NCBI GenBank assembly: GCA_031291335.1
Contig: JARLJF010000106.1
Span: forward strand, 1 to 64,000
Origin: Pandoraea sp.
Lineage (GTDB): Bacteria; Pseudomonadota; Gammaproteobacteria; Burkholderiales; Burkholderiaceae
Length of the DNA stretch: 64,000 nt
Direction: 5' to 3'
Shown here piece by piece: positions 20,546 to 30,857 of the stretch. Under the pieces are notes generated by a model that was not told where the DNA came from, ran no database searches, and was given only the letters and a program-made list of their open reading frames with translations. Position 1 is the stretch's first letter, and every line of letters begins with the position of its first letter. The translations under genes and the position numbers were made by a program.

Positions 20546-21295
20546 ATGCTGCTCATTCCGGCCATCGACCTTAAAGACGGTCAATGTGTTCGCCTTAAAC
20601 AAGGCGACATGGATCAAGCCACCGTATTCTCGGAGGACCCCGCTGCCATGGCTCGACATTGGGTCGAGCAAGGCGCGCGCCGCCTCCATCTGGTGGACTT
20701 GAACGGTGCCTTCGTCGGCAAGCCGCGCAATGAGGCGGCCATCCGCGCCATCATTCAGGAAGTCGGCGCCGATATTCCGGTGCAATTGGGCGGCGGCATT
20801 CGCGACCTGAACACCATCGAACGCTACCTCGACGACGGTCTGTCGTTCGTCATCATCGGGACGGCCGCGGTCAAGAATCCAGGCTTCCTGAAGGACGCGT
20901 GCACCGCGTTCGGCGGACATATCATCGTTGGCCTCGACGCCAAGGACGGCAAGGTCGCCACCGACGGCTGGAGCAAGCTCACCGGCCACGAAGTCGTGGA
21001 TCTGGCGCGCAAGTTCGAGGATTACGGCGTCGAGTCGATCATCTACACCGACATCGGCCGCGACGGCATGCTCCAGGGCATCAATATCGATGCGACGGTG
21101 CGTCTCGCGCAGGCGGTGACCGTGCCGGTGATCGCCAGCGGCGGCCTGTCGAATCTGGGCGATATCGACGCGCTGTGCCAGGTCGAGCGTGAGGGCGTCG
21201 AAGGCGTCATCTGCGGCCGGGCGATCTACTCGGGCGATCTGAATTTCTCGACAGCGCAAACGCGTGCCGACGAGCTTTCCGGAGGAGCGGCATAA
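20546..21295 (+). CDS. hisA: ProFAR isomerase HisA
   Basis: A 249-residue TIM barrel ([49 protein letters not shown]). The ATG at 20546 places the MLLIPAID start as in the family. A TTG two codons earlier is possible. The 190-base gap before it is the only sizeable break in the hisHAFIE segment, and I see no firm promoter there. Confidence 0.96.
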   Translation: MLLIPAIDLKDGQCVRLKQGDMDQATVFSEDPAAMARHWVEQGARRLHLVDLNGAFVGKPRNEAAIRAIIQEVGADIPVQLGGGIRDLNTIERYLDDGLSFVIIGTAAVKNPGFLKDACTAFGGHIIVGLDAKDGKVATDGWSKLTGHEVVDLARKFEDYGVESIIYTDIGRDGMLQGINIDATVRLAQAVTVPVIASGGLSNLGDIDALCQVEREGVEGVICGRAIYSGDLNFSTAQTRADELSGGAA

Positions 21296-21333
21296 GCGAG
21301 ACTACGGCTACGGCCGTCTCGCCTGCCATCATC

Positions 21334-22107
21334 ATGGCTCTCGCTAAACGCATCATCCCGTGTCTGGACGTGACGGCCGGCCGTGTGGTCAAGGGCGTCA
21401 ATTTCGTCGAACTTCGCGACGCGGGCGACCCCGTCGAGATTGCCCGCCGCTATGACGAGCAGGGCGCCGACGAACTGACGTTCCTCGACATCACGGCGAC
21501 CTCCGACGGGCGCGACCTCATCTTGCCGATCATCGAAGCGGTGGCCGCGCAGGTCTTCATTCCGCTGACCGTGGGCGGTGGCGTGCGCGAGGTGGCCGAC
21601 GTGCGCCGCCTGCTCAATGCCGGTGCGGACAAGGTCAGCATGAATTCGTCGGCTGTGGCGAATCCGCAACTGGTGGCCGATGCGGCCGCCAAGTACGGCT
21701 CGCAGTGCATCGTGGTGGCGATCGACGCCAAGCGCGTCTCGGCCGACGGCGAAGCGCCGCGCTGGGAAGTGTTCACGCACGGCGGCCGCAAGGGTACCGG
21801 GCTGGAAGCGGTGGCCTGGGCGAAGCAGATCGAAGCGCTTGGCGCTGGCGAAATCCTGCTCACCAGCATGGATCGCGACGGCACGAAGAGCGGCTTTGAT
21901 CTGGCGCTTACGCGCGCCGTGTCGGACGCCGTCAGCATTCCCGTGATCGCCTCGGGCGGTGTGGGATCGCTGGCCGATCTGGCCAACGGCGTGACCGAAG
22001 GCCATGCGGATGCCGTTCTCGCCGCGAGTATCTTCCATTACGGCGAGCACACCGTCGGCGAAGCCAAGCGCTTCATGGCCGACAAGGGCATTTCGGTACG
22101 GCTCTGA
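21334..22107 (+). CDS. hisF: Imidazole glycerol phosphate synthase, cyclase subunit HisF
   Basis: A 257-residue TIM barrel homologous to HisA ([55 protein letters not shown]). With HisH it makes imidazole glycerol phosphate and AICAR. The catalytic aspartates in CLDV and MDRDGT are present. Confidence 0.97.
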   Translation: MALAKRIIPCLDVTAGRVVKGVNFVELRDAGDPVEIARRYDEQGADELTFLDITATSDGRDLILPIIEAVAAQVFIPLTVGGGVREVADVRRLLNAGADKVSMNSSAVANPQLVADAAAKYGSQCIVVAIDAKRVSADGEAPRWEVFTHGGRKGTGLEAVAWAKQIEALGAGEILLTSMDRDGTKSGFDLALTRAVSDAVSIPVIASGGVGSLADLANGVTEGHADAVLAASIFHYGEHTVGEAKRFMADKGISVRL

Positions 22108-22124
22108 ACGGGAATCGACGGATC

Positions 22125-22523
22125 ATGACGCAAGACTGGCTGGACAAGGTAAGTTGGGACGCACAGGGCCTCGTGCCCGTGATTGCGCAGGAAGTCGGCA
22201 GCAACGACGTGTTGATGTTCGCCTGGATGAACCGTGAGGCGCTCGCGCGCACGGTCGAGACTGGCGAAGCCGTCTACTACTCGCGCTCGCGCAAACGCCT
22301 GTGGCACAAGGGCGAGGAATCGGGCCACGTGCAGAAAGTGCATGAGATTCGTCTGGATTGCGACGAAGACGTGGTGCTGCTCAAGGTCGAGCAGATCGAT
22401 GGGATTGCCTGCCATACCGGTCGTCATTCCTGCTTCTTCCAGAAGTTCGAGGGCAGTGTCGAGGATGGCCAGTGGGCCACCGTCGAACCCGTGCTCAAAG
22501 ACCCGCACAAGATCTACAAGTGA
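22125..22523 (+). CDS. hisI: Phosphoribosyl-AMP cyclohydrolase HisI
   Basis: A 132-residue monofunctional cyclohydrolase with [29 protein letters not shown] and the zinc-binding HTGRHSCFF segment. The HisE activity is on a separate gene six bases downstream, unlike the fused E. coli HisIE. Confidence 0.95.
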   Translation: MTQDWLDKVSWDAQGLVPVIAQEVGSNDVLMFAWMNREALARTVETGEAVYYSRSRKRLWHKGEESGHVQKVHEIRLDCDEDVVLLKVEQIDGIACHTGRHSCFFQKFEGSVEDGQWATVEPVLKDPHKIYK

Positions 22524-22528
22524 GCGCC

Positions 22529-22885
22529 ATGAACGATACGCTTGAGCGTGTTGCCGAAGTGATCGCCTCGCGCAAAGGGGGCGATCCCGACAAGTCGTAT
22601 GTCGCACGTCTGTTCCACAAGGGTGACGACGCCATCTGCAAGAAGATTGGCGAAGAAGCAACCGAAGTGGTGCTCGCGGCGAAGGACATCCGCATTGGTG
22701 GGGCCGACAACCTGCGCCAGAAACTCGTCTGCGAGACGGCCGATCTTTGGTTTCACTGCATGGTGCTGCTCGCCCATCACGACCTGAGCCCGAACGAAGT
22801 GCTCGCCGAACTGGCGCGCCGCGAAGGGTTGTCGGGGATCACCGAAAAGGCGCAGCGCGGTACGCGCGGCGAGCACGCGGACTGA
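22529..22885 (+). CDS. hisE: Phosphoribosyl-ATP pyrophosphatase HisE
   Basis: A 118-residue MazG-like all-alpha enzyme ([51 protein letters not shown]). It catalyses the second step of histidine synthesis and closes the his cluster. The ATG at 22529 gives the standard N-terminus. Confidence 0.94.
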   Translation: MNDTLERVAEVIASRKGGDPDKSYVARLFHKGDDAICKKIGEEATEVVLAAKDIRIGGADNLRQKLVCETADLWFHCMVLLAHHDLSPNEVLAELARREGLSGITEKAQRGTRGEHAD

Positions 22886-22952
22886 CTTCCCCTTTGGCCC
22901 TCATGCCCGACATGATTCCTATGGCGGGCGGGCTCACGCGAGGAGACGCCTC

Positions 22953-23366
22953 ATGAACGATCCGCAGACCCCCGGCACGACCGGCTCACCCGGCAGCACG
23001 GACCATCCGTACATCGCCAGCGCCCCGAGCGCCGAGCAGGAGCGCGCGCTGCGCAAGCTCACGCACGTGCTCTACGCGCTCTATGCGCTGTTCTGGCTCA
23101 CGGGCGGCGTGACCGCCATCGTGGCCATCATCATCAATTACATCAAGCGCGACGACGCGACCGGCACGCTCTACGCCTCGCATTTCACGTGGCAGATCCG
23201 CACCTTCTGGTGGTCGGTAGCCTGGGGTGTACTCGGTGTGGCGCTCGCGGTGGTCATGGTCGGCTTCGCGATTCTCTGGGTGCTCGGCATCTGGACGCTG
23301 TACCGAATCGTCAAGGGCTGGCTGTATCTGAACGACAACAAGCCGATGTACGCTGCGCGCGCCTGA
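22953..23366 (+). CDS. DUF4870-like membrane protein
   Basis: A 137-residue protein with a proline/serine-rich first 30 residues, then three hydrophobic spans (about residues 42-65, 84-115 overall), and a YNDNKP-like end (YLNDNKPMY). Layout and ending resemble the DUF4870/YtxH-neighbour membrane proteins. The function is unknown. It follows hisE and precedes hinT. Confidence 0.72.
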   Translation: MNDPQTPGTTGSPGSTDHPYIASAPSAEQERALRKLTHVLYALYALFWLTGGVTAIVAIIINYIKRDDATGTLYASHFTWQIRTFWWSVAWGVLGVALAVVMVGFAILWVLGIWTLYRIVKGWLYLNDNKPMYAARA

Positions 23367-23420
23367 ACGCCTTCAGGACGCGCGTCGATCCATTCGAGAA
23401 TTCGAGAGGAAGACACACGC

Positions 23421-23795
23421 ATGACGCACGATAACTGTATCTTCTGCAAGATTATTGCCGGGCAGATCCCGAGCGCGCAGGTCTATGCCGACGACGACGT
23501 CGTCGTGTTCAAGGACATCAATCCGGCCGCCGACCTGCATCTGTTGATGGTGCCGCGCAAGCACATTGCCACGCTGCAGGACTGCCAGCCCGAAGACCAG
23601 GCGCTGCTCGGCAAGATGATGCTGCTCGCACCGAAGCTCGCTTCCGAGCACGGCTATCGTTTTGACGGCGATGCGTCGAACATCGAGGGCAATGGCTTCC
23701 GGGTCGTGATGAACACCGGGCCCGGTGGCGGCCAAGAGGTTTATCATCTTCACATGCACATTCTGGCCGGCCCGCGGCCGTGGAAGCGCATGTAA
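23421..23795 (+). CDS. HIT-family nucleoside phosphoramidase (HinT-like)
   Basis: A 124-residue histidine-triad protein with the active-site motif YHLHMHIL near the C-terminus and the N-terminal [12 protein letters not shown]. HinT enzymes hydrolyse AMP-lysine and other phosphoramidates. It lies between his and tat genes, as in many betaproteobacteria. Confidence 0.93.
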   Translation: MTHDNCIFCKIIAGQIPSAQVYADDDVVVFKDINPAADLHLLMVPRKHIATLQDCQPEDQALLGKMMLLAPKLASEHGYRFDGDASNIEGNGFRVVMNTGPGGGQEVYHLHMHILAGPRPWKRM

Positions 23796-24043
23796 GTGAT
23801 GTCGGCGGTACGATGTGGCGAATTGCCGCGCCGCGCTGCCGAATTGTGCAACAGTCCCGCATCGGGAAAGGTTTCACGAAACATTTATTTCTACCCGGCG
23901 TCCTGCGCGGTTACGATGCAGGACGTGACGCGCGATGTGCCACAATGGGGCATTGTTGCTGCAGTTACCGGGGTCAACACAGAGCGCCCCGACTAGGCCC
24001 CGCCGCGAGGCGGCAGGGGTGGGGAAACGCAAGGAGAGTGGTC

Positions 24044-24289
24044 ATGGGTTCGTTGAGTATTTGGCACTGGCTGATCGTGCTGGTGATCGTGATGATGGTT
24101 TTCGGCACCAAGAAGCTGCGCAACATGGGCAGCGATCTGGGTGGCGCGGTAAAGGGCTTCAAGGACGGCATGAAGGAGGGCGAGGCTGCCCCGGCTGCCA
24201 AGGACGACCCGACTGCTGCCAAGGAACTGCGCGACTCGACCACCATCGACGTGCAGGCCAAGGACGCGAGCAATCACAAGCAAGGCTAA
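24044..24289 (+). CDS. tatA: Twin-arginine translocase subunit TatA
   Basis: An 81-residue protein with one membrane helix ([16 protein letters not shown]), the [14 protein letters not shown] hinge and amphipathic helix, and a charged tail. TatA oligomerises into the translocation pore for folded proteins. The ATG follows AAGGAGAG. The 248 bases before it contain no supported gene. Confidence 0.95.
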   Translation: MGSLSIWHWLIVLVIVMMVFGTKKLRNMGSDLGGAVKGFKDGMKEGEAAPAAKDDPTAAKELRDSTTIDVQAKDASNHKQG

Positions 24290-24301
24290 GCCGGCGTCGA
24301 C

Positions 24302-24844
24302 ATGATCGATCTCGGCCTTTCCAAACTGATGTTGATCGGCGTTGTCGCGCTGGTCGTGATCGGTCCCGAGCGCTTGCCGAAAGTGGCCCGTACAGCGGGC
24401 GCACTCTTCGGCCGCGCGCAGCGTTACATCAACGATGTGAAGGCCGAAGTGAGCCGCGAGATGGAGCTCGATGAGCTGCGCAATATGCGCACGCAGTTCG
24501 AGGACGCGGCCCGCAGCGCGCAGAACACCGTTCAGAAGCAACTCCACGAGCAGGAAGCGTCGCTCAATGATGCTTGGGCGAGTGCCACGGGAACATCGAC
24601 TGGCGAGATCGCCGGGGGCGGCACGGATGCCGCGACCGGATATTCCGACAGCTATCTCGCCGAACCCGTGGTGACGTCGGGGATCCGCACGTCGACCAAG
24701 CGCCGCAACTGGCGCGTGCGCCGGGCAGCCACGCCGATGTGGTTCAAGCAGGCCAGCACCACGCGTACGCGGGTGCAATCGGGAGCGGCGCGCGTGGCGC
24801 GCCATACGCCGGCGAAGCTTCGCCGACCCGTCAAGTTCTTCTGA
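24302..24844 (+). CDS. tatB: Twin-arginine translocase subunit TatB
   Basis: A 180-residue TatB with the family start MIDLGLSKLMLIGVVALVVIG and the PERLPKVARTAG segment, then an amphipathic helix and a long variable, positively charged tail. It forms the TatBC signal-peptide receptor. Confidence 0.95.
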   Translation: MIDLGLSKLMLIGVVALVVIGPERLPKVARTAGALFGRAQRYINDVKAEVSREMELDELRNMRTQFEDAARSAQNTVQKQLHEQEASLNDAWASATGTSTGEIAGGGTDAATGYSDSYLAEPVVTSGIRTSTKRRNWRVRRAATPMWFKQASTTRTRVQSGAARVARHTPAKLRRPVKFF

Positions 24845-24912
24845 GGCGCTTGCGCACCGAACTTCCCGCCATCTGGCACTGTGCTGCCGGCTTCATTCCT
24901 GGATAAGTCGAC

Positions 24913-25704
24913 GTGAGCGACGACAAGCAAATCCCCGACGGGGGCACCGAAGAGACTTTCATCTCGCATTTGATCGAGCTGCGCAATCGCATTATTCGCG
25001 CGGGTGCGGCGGTGATCGTGGTGTTCCTCTCGCTGGTCTACTGGGCACCGGACATCTTCCGTCTGCTCTCCCGCCCGCTGATGCAATCGCTGCCCGCTGG
25101 CGGCAAGATGATCGTCACCGACATTACCGGCTCGTTCTTCGTGCCGATGAAGGTCACGATGCTGGTCGCGTTCGTTGTTGCGCTGCCGGTCGTGCTGTAT
25201 CAGGCATGGGCGTTCGTGGCGCCGGGGTTGTACCAGCACGAGAAGAAGCTGGTGATGCCGCTTGTTGTGAGCAGCTATACGCTGTTCCTGCTCGGCATGG
25301 CCTTCGCCTACTTCCTGGTGTTCCCGACTGTGTTCCACTTCATGGCGCATTACAACGCGCCATTGGGTGCGGAGATGAACACCGATATCGACAATTACGT
25401 GAGTTTTGTCCTCACGATGTTCCTATGCTTCGGCGTGACCTTCGAAGTGCCGGTGGTTGTGGTGGTGCTGGCGCGCATGGGGGTGGTGAGCATCGCAAAG
25501 CTCAAGCAGATTCGTCCGTACGTGGTGGTTGGCGCCTTCGTGCTGGCCGCCGTTGTCACGCCGCCGGACATCCTCTCGCAATTGATGTTGGCCATTCCGC
25601 TGATCATCCTCTACGAACTGGGCCTGATCGCTGCACGGCTCTTCGTCAAGCAGGGACGTGCAGAGGACGAAAGCAGCGAAGGGAACGGAGAGGCAACGCC
25701 ATAA
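24913..25704 (+). CDS. tatC: Twin-arginine translocase subunit TatC
   Basis: A 263-residue protein with six hydrophobic spans and the TatC signature FISHLIELRNRIIRAG. It recognises twin-arginine signal peptides; the Rieske protein encoded downstream at 28826 is a likely client. Translation starts with GTG at 24913. Confidence 0.96.
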   Translation: MSDDKQIPDGGTEETFISHLIELRNRIIRAGAAVIVVFLSLVYWAPDIFRLLSRPLMQSLPAGGKMIVTDITGSFFVPMKVTMLVAFVVALPVVLYQAWAFVAPGLYQHEKKLVMPLVVSSYTLFLLGMAFAYFLVFPTVFHFMAHYNAPLGAEMNTDIDNYVSFVLTMFLCFGVTFEVPVVVVVLARMGVVSIAKLKQIRPYVVVGAFVLAAVVTPPDILSQLMLAIPLIILYELGLIAARLFVKQGRAEDESSEGNGEATP

Positions 25705-25760
25705 CGCCTCCCGAGCGTTCGCGGGGCGTAGCCCTCGAGATGCGCATGGCAAGTACATGA

Positions 25761-25787
25761 AAGCACGGGCCTGGCCCGTGCTTTTTT
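25761..25787 (+). terminator. Rho-independent terminator after tatC
   Basis: AAGCACGGGC and GCCCGTGCTT form a 10-bp stem with a CTG loop, followed by six T. It ends the tatABC transcript. Confidence 0.93.
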
Positions 25788-25875
25788 ATTGGCGATGGGG
25801 AGTATGGGCGTAGGGCGAAAAACGTTGCTAAGGGCGCTGAGCGAGCGGGCAAGGATATTCGACTCACCCAAACGA

Positions 25876-25917
25876 AAACGGCCGCGCCGAAGCGCAGCCG
25901 TTTTTTCCTTCCGGGAG
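25876..25917. terminator. Probable terminator after the DegS-type gene
   Basis: AACGGC-GCGC pairs with GCGC-GCCGTT around a CGAA loop (TTCG on the minus strand), flanked by an A-run on one side and a T-run on the other. It can act in both directions. It lies eleven bases after the stop of the minus-strand protease gene. Confidence 0.75.
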
Positions 25918-25927
25918 TCTGAAGCGG

Positions 25928-27145
25928 TCAGTCGGCGCTATTGTCGTCGCTACCGTCGTCTTCGTCCTGCGCCGGACGCTTGGGCGGCGGCGGGCGCTTG
26001 CCGATCATCACGGTCAGGTCCAGTTCCTTCTTCTTGCGCGTGACGTGCAGCTTGGCCTGCGCGCCCGGCTTGATCTGGGCGATGACGTTGAGCAGTTCGG
26101 TCGTGTCGCGAATCGACTCGTCGTTCACCTTGGTCAGGATGTCGCCTGGCTGAACGCCTGCCTTGTCGGCCGGTCCGCCCTGCACCACGCCCGCGATGAT
26201 GACGCCCGAGTCCTGTTGCAGACCGAACGACTCGGCAATATCCGAGGTGATGTCTTGCGGCTCGACCCCGACCCAGCCGCGCGTGACCGCGCCGGTGGTG
26301 ATAATGCTCTCGAGCACCGAGCGCGCCGTCGATACGGGAATCGCAAAGCCGATGCCCATATTGCCGCCGCTGCGCGAGTAGATCGCCGTATTGATCCCGA
26401 GCAGGTTGCCGTTCACGTCGACCAGCGCGCCGCCCGAGTTACCGGGGTTGATCGCGGCATCCGTCTGAATGAAGTTCTCGAACGTGCTGATGTCGAGGTG
26501 GTTGCGGCCCAGCGCACTGATGATGCCCATCGTGACCGTCTGACCGACGCCGAACGGATTGCCGATGGCGAGCACCACATCGCCCACACGTACCTGCTCC
26601 ATGCGGCCGAGTGTGATGGCGGGCAGATTGTCGAGCGTGATCTTGAGCACGGCCAGATCGGTCTCGGGGTCGCTGCCGACCAGCTTGGCGCGGGCTTTGC
26701 GGCCGTCGGCGAGGGCGACTTCGATCTCGTCGGCGCCGTCCACCACGTGATGATTCGTGAGAATATAGCCCTCGCTGCTCACAATCACGCCGGAGCCGAG
26801 GCTCGACACCGGATCTTGCCGCACCGTGCCGCCGCCGTCGCCGAAGAAATAGCGGAACAACGGATCGTCGAGGCGCGGATCGCGATTCTGCTTTTGTTCC
26901 TTGCTGGAAAAAATGCTGACGACCGCGGGCATGGCCTTTTGCGCGCCATCGGCATACGAGCCGGGGGCCGGCTTGTCCGACAGACTCGGCGCGACTTCCT
27001 GCAAGGCGATGATCGGATTAGCCAGTTGCTTGCCGAACGAACCCTGGCGTTGCAGCCACTGAGGCTTGAGAGTGGCGATGATGAAGAGCAACGCAAGCAG
27101 CACGGTGACCGCTTGCGCGAACAGTAGCCAGAAGCGTCTGAGCAT
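25928..27145 (-). CDS. DegS/HtrA-type periplasmic serine protease
   Basis: A 405-residue protease with an N-terminal membrane anchor (residues about 7-25), a trypsin-like domain and one PDZ domain (about 270-370). The triad is His133 (NHHVV), Asp163 (ETDLAV) and Ser237 (NPGNSGGAL). One PDZ domain plus an uncleaved anchor is the DegS layout, so sensing of misfolded envelope proteins and anti-sigma cleavage is plausible, but a DegQ-like housekeeping role cannot be excluded. The tail is acidic and proline-rich. The ATG at 27145 is preferred to a start 24 codons upstream because it opens directly into the anchor. Confidence 0.9.
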   Translation of the reverse strand: MLRRFWLLFAQAVTVLLALLFIIATLKPQWLQRQGSFGKQLANPIIALQEVAPSLSDKPAPGSYADGAQKAMPAVVSIFSSKEQKQNRDPRLDDPLFRYFFGDGGGTVRQDPVSSLGSGVIVSSEGYILTNHHVVDGADEIEVALADGRKARAKLVGSDPETDLAVLKITLDNLPAITLGRMEQVRVGDVVLAIGNPFGVGQTVTMGIISALGRNHLDISTFENFIQTDAAINPGNSGGALVDVNGNLLGINTAIYSRSGGNMGIGFAIPVSTARSVLESIITTGAVTRGWVGVEPQDITSDIAESFGLQQDSGVIIAGVVQGGPADKAGVQPGDILTKVNDESIRDTTELLNVIAQIKPGAQAKLHVTRKKKELDLTVMIGKRPPPPKRPAQDEDDGSDDNSAD

Positions 27146-27163
27146 GAAAGAGCGAGACCTTAT

Positions 27164-27913
27164 ATGAATCGTGTTGAACTCGAATTGTATCTGAACGATA
27201 CCCTGCAAATCGCGCAATTTCGCGATTACTGCCCGAACGGCCTACAAGTCGAAGGGCGCAGCAACATCCGAAAAATCGCCAGCGGCGTGACCGCCAGCCT
27301 GGCGTTTCTCGAGGCAGCCCGCGACTGGGGCGCCGATGCCGTTCTCGTCCATCACGGTTATTTCTGGAAGAACGAAGATGCCCGCATTACCGGCATGAAG
27401 CGGCGTCGTCTGGGCGTGTTGATCGGTCATGACATCAACCTGTTCGCCTACCACCTGCCGCTCGATGCGCATCCCGAGTTGGGGAACAATGCGCAACTCG
27501 GCAAGTTGCTGGGCTTCGTCGACGATGGCGGCCGTTTCGGCCCGGATCAGCTCGGATGGCTGGGAGCACCGGCGCAGCCGACGACATTGGCGGCGCTGGC
27601 AGCCCATGTGGAGGCCCGGCTGGGGCGCACGCCCCTGATGCTGGGCGAACCGACCCGGCAAGTGCGCCGTGTCGCGTGGTGTACCGGCGGGGCGCAAGGC
27701 TTCTTCGAGGCGGCGATTGCGGCCGGGGCGGATGTGTATATCAGCGGTGAAGTGTCCGAGCCGACCCAGCATCTCGCACTCGAAAGCGGGGCGGGATATC
27801 TGGCGGCGGGGCATCATGCGACCGAGCGCGGCGGCGCCAGGGCTGTTGGCGAGCACGTCGCGGCGCGCTTCGGGCTCGAGCATCGATTCTTCGATATGCC
27901 GAACCCGGCTTGA
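27164..27913 (+). CDS. NIF3-family dinuclear metal-centre protein
   Basis: A 249-residue NIF3/YbgI protein. Metal ligands of the family are visible in [19 protein letters not shown] and the late GHHATERGG histidine and glutamate. YbgI-like proteins are toroidal hexamers; their reaction is not firmly known (GTP cyclohydrolase 1 type 2 is a common database name). It is divergent from the protease gene with only 18 bases between, so their promoters must overlap or lie inside the genes. Confidence 0.9.
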   Translation: MNRVELELYLNDTLQIAQFRDYCPNGLQVEGRSNIRKIASGVTASLAFLEAARDWGADAVLVHHGYFWKNEDARITGMKRRRLGVLIGHDINLFAYHLPLDAHPELGNNAQLGKLLGFVDDGGRFGPDQLGWLGAPAQPTTLAALAAHVEARLGRTPLMLGEPTRQVRRVAWCTGGAQGFFEAAIAAGADVYISGEVSEPTQHLALESGAGYLAAGHHATERGGARAVGEHVAARFGLEHRFFDMPNPA

Positions 27914-27961
27914 CCGACACAGGCACCGGCAAGGGCGGCTTGGCCGCCCCGCGTGCGTGAA

Positions 27962-28408
27962 TTACCCGTTCTGCTTCTTGAGGCTGTCGCGGATTTCGCG
28001 CAGCAGAACGATGTCTTCCGGGGTGGGCGCCGGTGCTGCCGGGGCTTCCGGTGCCGGGCGCTTGAGCCGGTTGATCTGTTTGACCATCAGAAAGATGATG
28101 AAGGCCAGGATCAGGAAGTTGAGGGCGACGGTGATGAAGTTGCCGTAACCGAAGACGGCAACGCCGGCTTTGGTCAGATCGGCGTAGGACGTCGGATTGC
28201 CCTTGAAGTCCGGTGGGATGCTGCCAAGCAGGATGAACTTGCTCGAGAAGTCGAGGCCGCCGAAGATAGCCCCGACGATCGGCATGATCAGGTCTTTGAC
28301 TACCGAATCGACGATCTTGCCGAAGGCACCGCCGATAATCACACCGACGGCCAGATCGACCACATTGCCTTTGACGGCAAATTCCTTGAATTCCGACATG
28401 AAGCTCAT
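27962..28408 (-). CDS. mscL: Large-conductance mechanosensitive channel MscL
   Basis: A 148-residue MscL with [21 protein letters not shown] as N-terminal helix and first membrane span, a periplasmic loop, a second span (about 75-100) and a charged C-terminal helix. It relieves hypo-osmotic shock. The ATG at 28408 follows GGAGGAAT, which decides the start over a longer frame. Confidence 0.96.
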   Translation of the reverse strand: MSFMSEFKEFAVKGNVVDLAVGVIIGGAFGKIVDSVVKDLIMPIVGAIFGGLDFSSKFILLGSIPPDFKGNPTSYADLTKAGVAVFGYGNFITVALNFLILAFIIFLMVKQINRLKRPAPEAPAAPAPTPEDIVLLREIRDSLKKQNG

Positions 28409-28752
28409 GCCATTCCTCCGCTGTTTTGATGAGTAGCCGGGGGGAGCATCGCTGCGCCAGCCCTCACGAATTGGCATTGATTGACCGGTAATTCCATGCG
28501 GGCCGCACGGTAGCGGCATCGGTAACGTGAAGCCAATGTCACGCGATTGCCACAGGCTGCGCACGATGTTACCGGGACGAGACAAGGAAAATGATGACTA
28601 AATGTCGTGCACGCGTCAACGAAAGCGGCGATCATAGCGATTCTCGTGCAGCATCCCAGAAGCGAAACCCCGGGTGAGCGCCAGCCACCCGCAGGGTACG
28701 TTAATCCTTTGAAAATACGCGAAAACCACTAGGAGACTGGGGCGTTTTGCCG
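28409..28752. other. Intergenic region between mscL and petA
   Basis: No ORF, RNA gene or strong repeat is apparent here beyond the mscL ribosome-binding site next to its start. The region must carry the mscL promoter on the minus strand, but I cannot name convincing hexamers. Confidence 0.4.
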
Positions 28753-28782
28753 TTGTTTCAGGCATTTACGCTCGCGTATGAT
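28753..28782 (+). promoter_or_regulatory. Candidate promoter of petABC
   Basis: TTGTTT (28753-28758) and TATGAT (28777-28782) are 18 bases apart, 44 bases before the petA start. No other good pair lies between here and the gene; TTGACG at 28789 lacks a -10. Confidence 0.45.
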
Positions 28783-28825
28783 TTCAGGTTGACGGAAATA
28801 CCAATTCAACCGTGTGGGGCTTGTG

Positions 28826-29440
28826 ATGAGTGACAATCAAGAAAAGGCCGTCGACAGTAGCCGCCGGAATCTGTTGATTGCGACGTCCGTAGCTGGAGGC
28901 GTGGGCGGCGTTGCAACACTGGTTCCTTTCGTCAGTTCCCTGGAACCCTCGGAGCGCGCCAAGGCAGGCGGGGCGCCGGTCGAGGCCGACATCAGCAATC
29001 TCAAGCCCGGGGACAAGATGACCGTGGCTTGGCGTGGTCTGCCTGTCTGGATCGTGCGCCGCACGCCGGACGAGATGGCTTCGCTGTCCAAAGTGACGGC
29101 AGAGCTGGCTGATCCGGACTCCAAGGAAACGTTTTCCTACCCGATGCCCGACTATTGCAAGAACGCGTTCCGCGCGCGTGCTGAGCAGAAAGACTTGCTC
29201 GTGGTCGTCGGCATCTGTACCCATCTCGGCTGTATCCCTTCCGGCCCCTATCAGGCGAACACCAACGCCGCGCTGGGCCACGATCCGGGCTTCCTGTGCC
29301 CGTGCCATGGTTCCACCTACGATATGTCGGGCCGCGTCTTCAAAAACAAACCGGCGCCAAAGAATCTCGACGTTCCTCGTTTCATGTTCGTGAACGACAC
29401 CAAGATCGTGATCGGTAAAGACGAAAAAGGAGAAGCGTAA
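28826..29440 (+). CDS. petA: Ubiquinol-cytochrome c reductase Rieske iron-sulfur subunit
   Basis: A 204-residue Rieske protein with a twin-arginine signal-anchor (SSRRNLLIATSVAGG) and the two [2Fe-2S]-binding boxes CTHLGC and CPCHGS. It carries electrons from ubiquinol to cytochrome c1 in complex III. The twin-arginine motif makes it a client of the TatABC system encoded at 24044-25704. First of three contiguous pet genes. Confidence 0.97.
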   Translation: MSDNQEKAVDSSRRNLLIATSVAGGVGGVATLVPFVSSLEPSERAKAGGAPVEADISNLKPGDKMTVAWRGLPVWIVRRTPDEMASLSKVTAELADPDSKETFSYPMPDYCKNAFRARAEQKDLLVVVGICTHLGCIPSGPYQANTNAALGHDPGFLCPCHGSTYDMSGRVFKNKPAPKNLDVPRFMFVNDTKIVIGKDEKGEA

Positions 29441-30826
29441 ATGGCCGCCGACAAACAGGTCGACACGACGGGCTTGCTGGGCTGGATCGACCGTCGGTTT
29501 CCGCTCACCCAGCTCTGGCGGGAGCACGCGTCGGAGTATTACGCGCCCAAGAATTTCAATTTCTGGTATTTCTTCGGATCGCTGGCCATGCTGGTACTGG
29601 TGATCCAGATCCTCACCGGCATTTTCCTGGTGATGAACTACAAACCCGACGCCACGCTCGCCTTTGCGTCGGTCGAGTACATCATGCGCGAAGTGCCGTG
29701 GGGCTGGCTCATCCGCTATATGCACTCGACGGGCGCGTCGATGTTCTTCGTCGTGGTGTATCTGCACATGTTCCGCGGGCTGCTGTATGGCTCGTATCGC
29801 AAGCCGCGCGAGTTGGTCTGGGTGTTCGGTTGCCTCATCTTCCTGTGCCTGATGGCCGAAGCGTTCATGGGCTATCTGCTGCCTTGGGGGCAGATGTCGT
29901 ACTGGGGCGCGCAGGTGATCGTGAACCTGTTCTCGGCGATCCCGTTCATCGGTCCCGACCTCTCGCTGTGGATTCGCGGCGATTACGTGGTGTCTGACGC
30001 TACGCTCAACCGCTTCTTCGCGTTCCACGTGATCGCCATTCCGTTGGTGCTGATCGGGCTGATCGTCGCGCACATCATCGCGTTGCACGAAGTCGGGTCG
30101 AACAACCCCGACGGCATTGAGATCAAGGACAAGAAAGACGCCAACGGCCGGCCGCTCGACGGTATTCCGTTCCATCCGTATTACACGGTGCACGACATCA
30201 TGGGCGTGGGCGTGTTCCTGATGGTGTTCTCGGCGATCGTGTTCTTCGCGCCGACGATGGGCGGTTACTTCCTGGAAGCGAACAACTTCATCCCTTCCGA
30301 TCCGCTCAAGACGCCGCCGCATATCGCCCCGGTGTGGTATTTCACGCCGTTCTACTCGATGTTGCGAGCCACGACCGACGACTTCAAGCACGTGCTCATG
30401 GCGCTGGCGGTGATCGTCACGGCGGTTTGGTGGGTCAAGGGCCGGGCGGCGGCGACCACGAAGGTTGCGGCGTCGGGCGGCGTGGTGTTGTTGCTGCTGG
30501 CGATGTACCTGATCGAAGCCAAGTTCTGGGGGGTGGTGGTCATGGGTGGTGCCGTGGTAACGCTGTTCTTCCTGCCGTGGCTGGACCACAGCCCGGTGAA
30601 GTCGATTCGTTACCGTCCGGGCTTCCACAAAGTGCTGTTGGGTATTCTCGTCGTCATTTTTGCCGTGTTGGGGTATCTGGGGATCCAGGAACCGACGCCG
30701 GTGAAGACCGCGGTCTCGCAGATCGGCGCGCTGTACTACTTCGGGTTCTTCTGGCTGATGCCGCTCTGGAGCAAACGGGGCACGTTCAAGCCGGTGCCGG
30801 AGCGCGTGACCTTCGCGGCGCACTGA
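29441..30826 (+). CDS. petB: Cytochrome b of the bc1 complex
   Basis: A 461-residue membrane protein with eight or more spans and heme-ligand histidines in helices B and D (RYMHSTGASMFFVVVYLHMFR; FAFHVIAIPL...AHIIALHE). The quinol-oxidation PEWY motif reads PVWY here, a variant I recall from other beta- and gammaproteobacteria. The ATG lies directly after the petA stop. Confidence 0.97.
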   Translation: MAADKQVDTTGLLGWIDRRFPLTQLWREHASEYYAPKNFNFWYFFGSLAMLVLVIQILTGIFLVMNYKPDATLAFASVEYIMREVPWGWLIRYMHSTGASMFFVVVYLHMFRGLLYGSYRKPRELVWVFGCLIFLCLMAEAFMGYLLPWGQMSYWGAQVIVNLFSAIPFIGPDLSLWIRGDYVVSDATLNRFFAFHVIAIPLVLIGLIVAHIIALHEVGSNNPDGIEIKDKKDANGRPLDGIPFHPYYTVHDIMGVGVFLMVFSAIVFFAPTMGGYFLEANNFIPSDPLKTPPHIAPVWYFTPFYSMLRATTDDFKHVLMALAVIVTAVWWVKGRAAATTKVAASGGVVLLLLAMYLIEAKFWGVVVMGGAVVTLFFLPWLDHSPVKSIRYRPGFHKVLLGILVVIFAVLGYLGIQEPTPVKTAVSQIGALYYFGFFWLMPLWSKRGTFKPVPERVTFAAH

Positions 30827-30857
30827 ACGCACGCAAACGACGACTAGGGATATCAAG

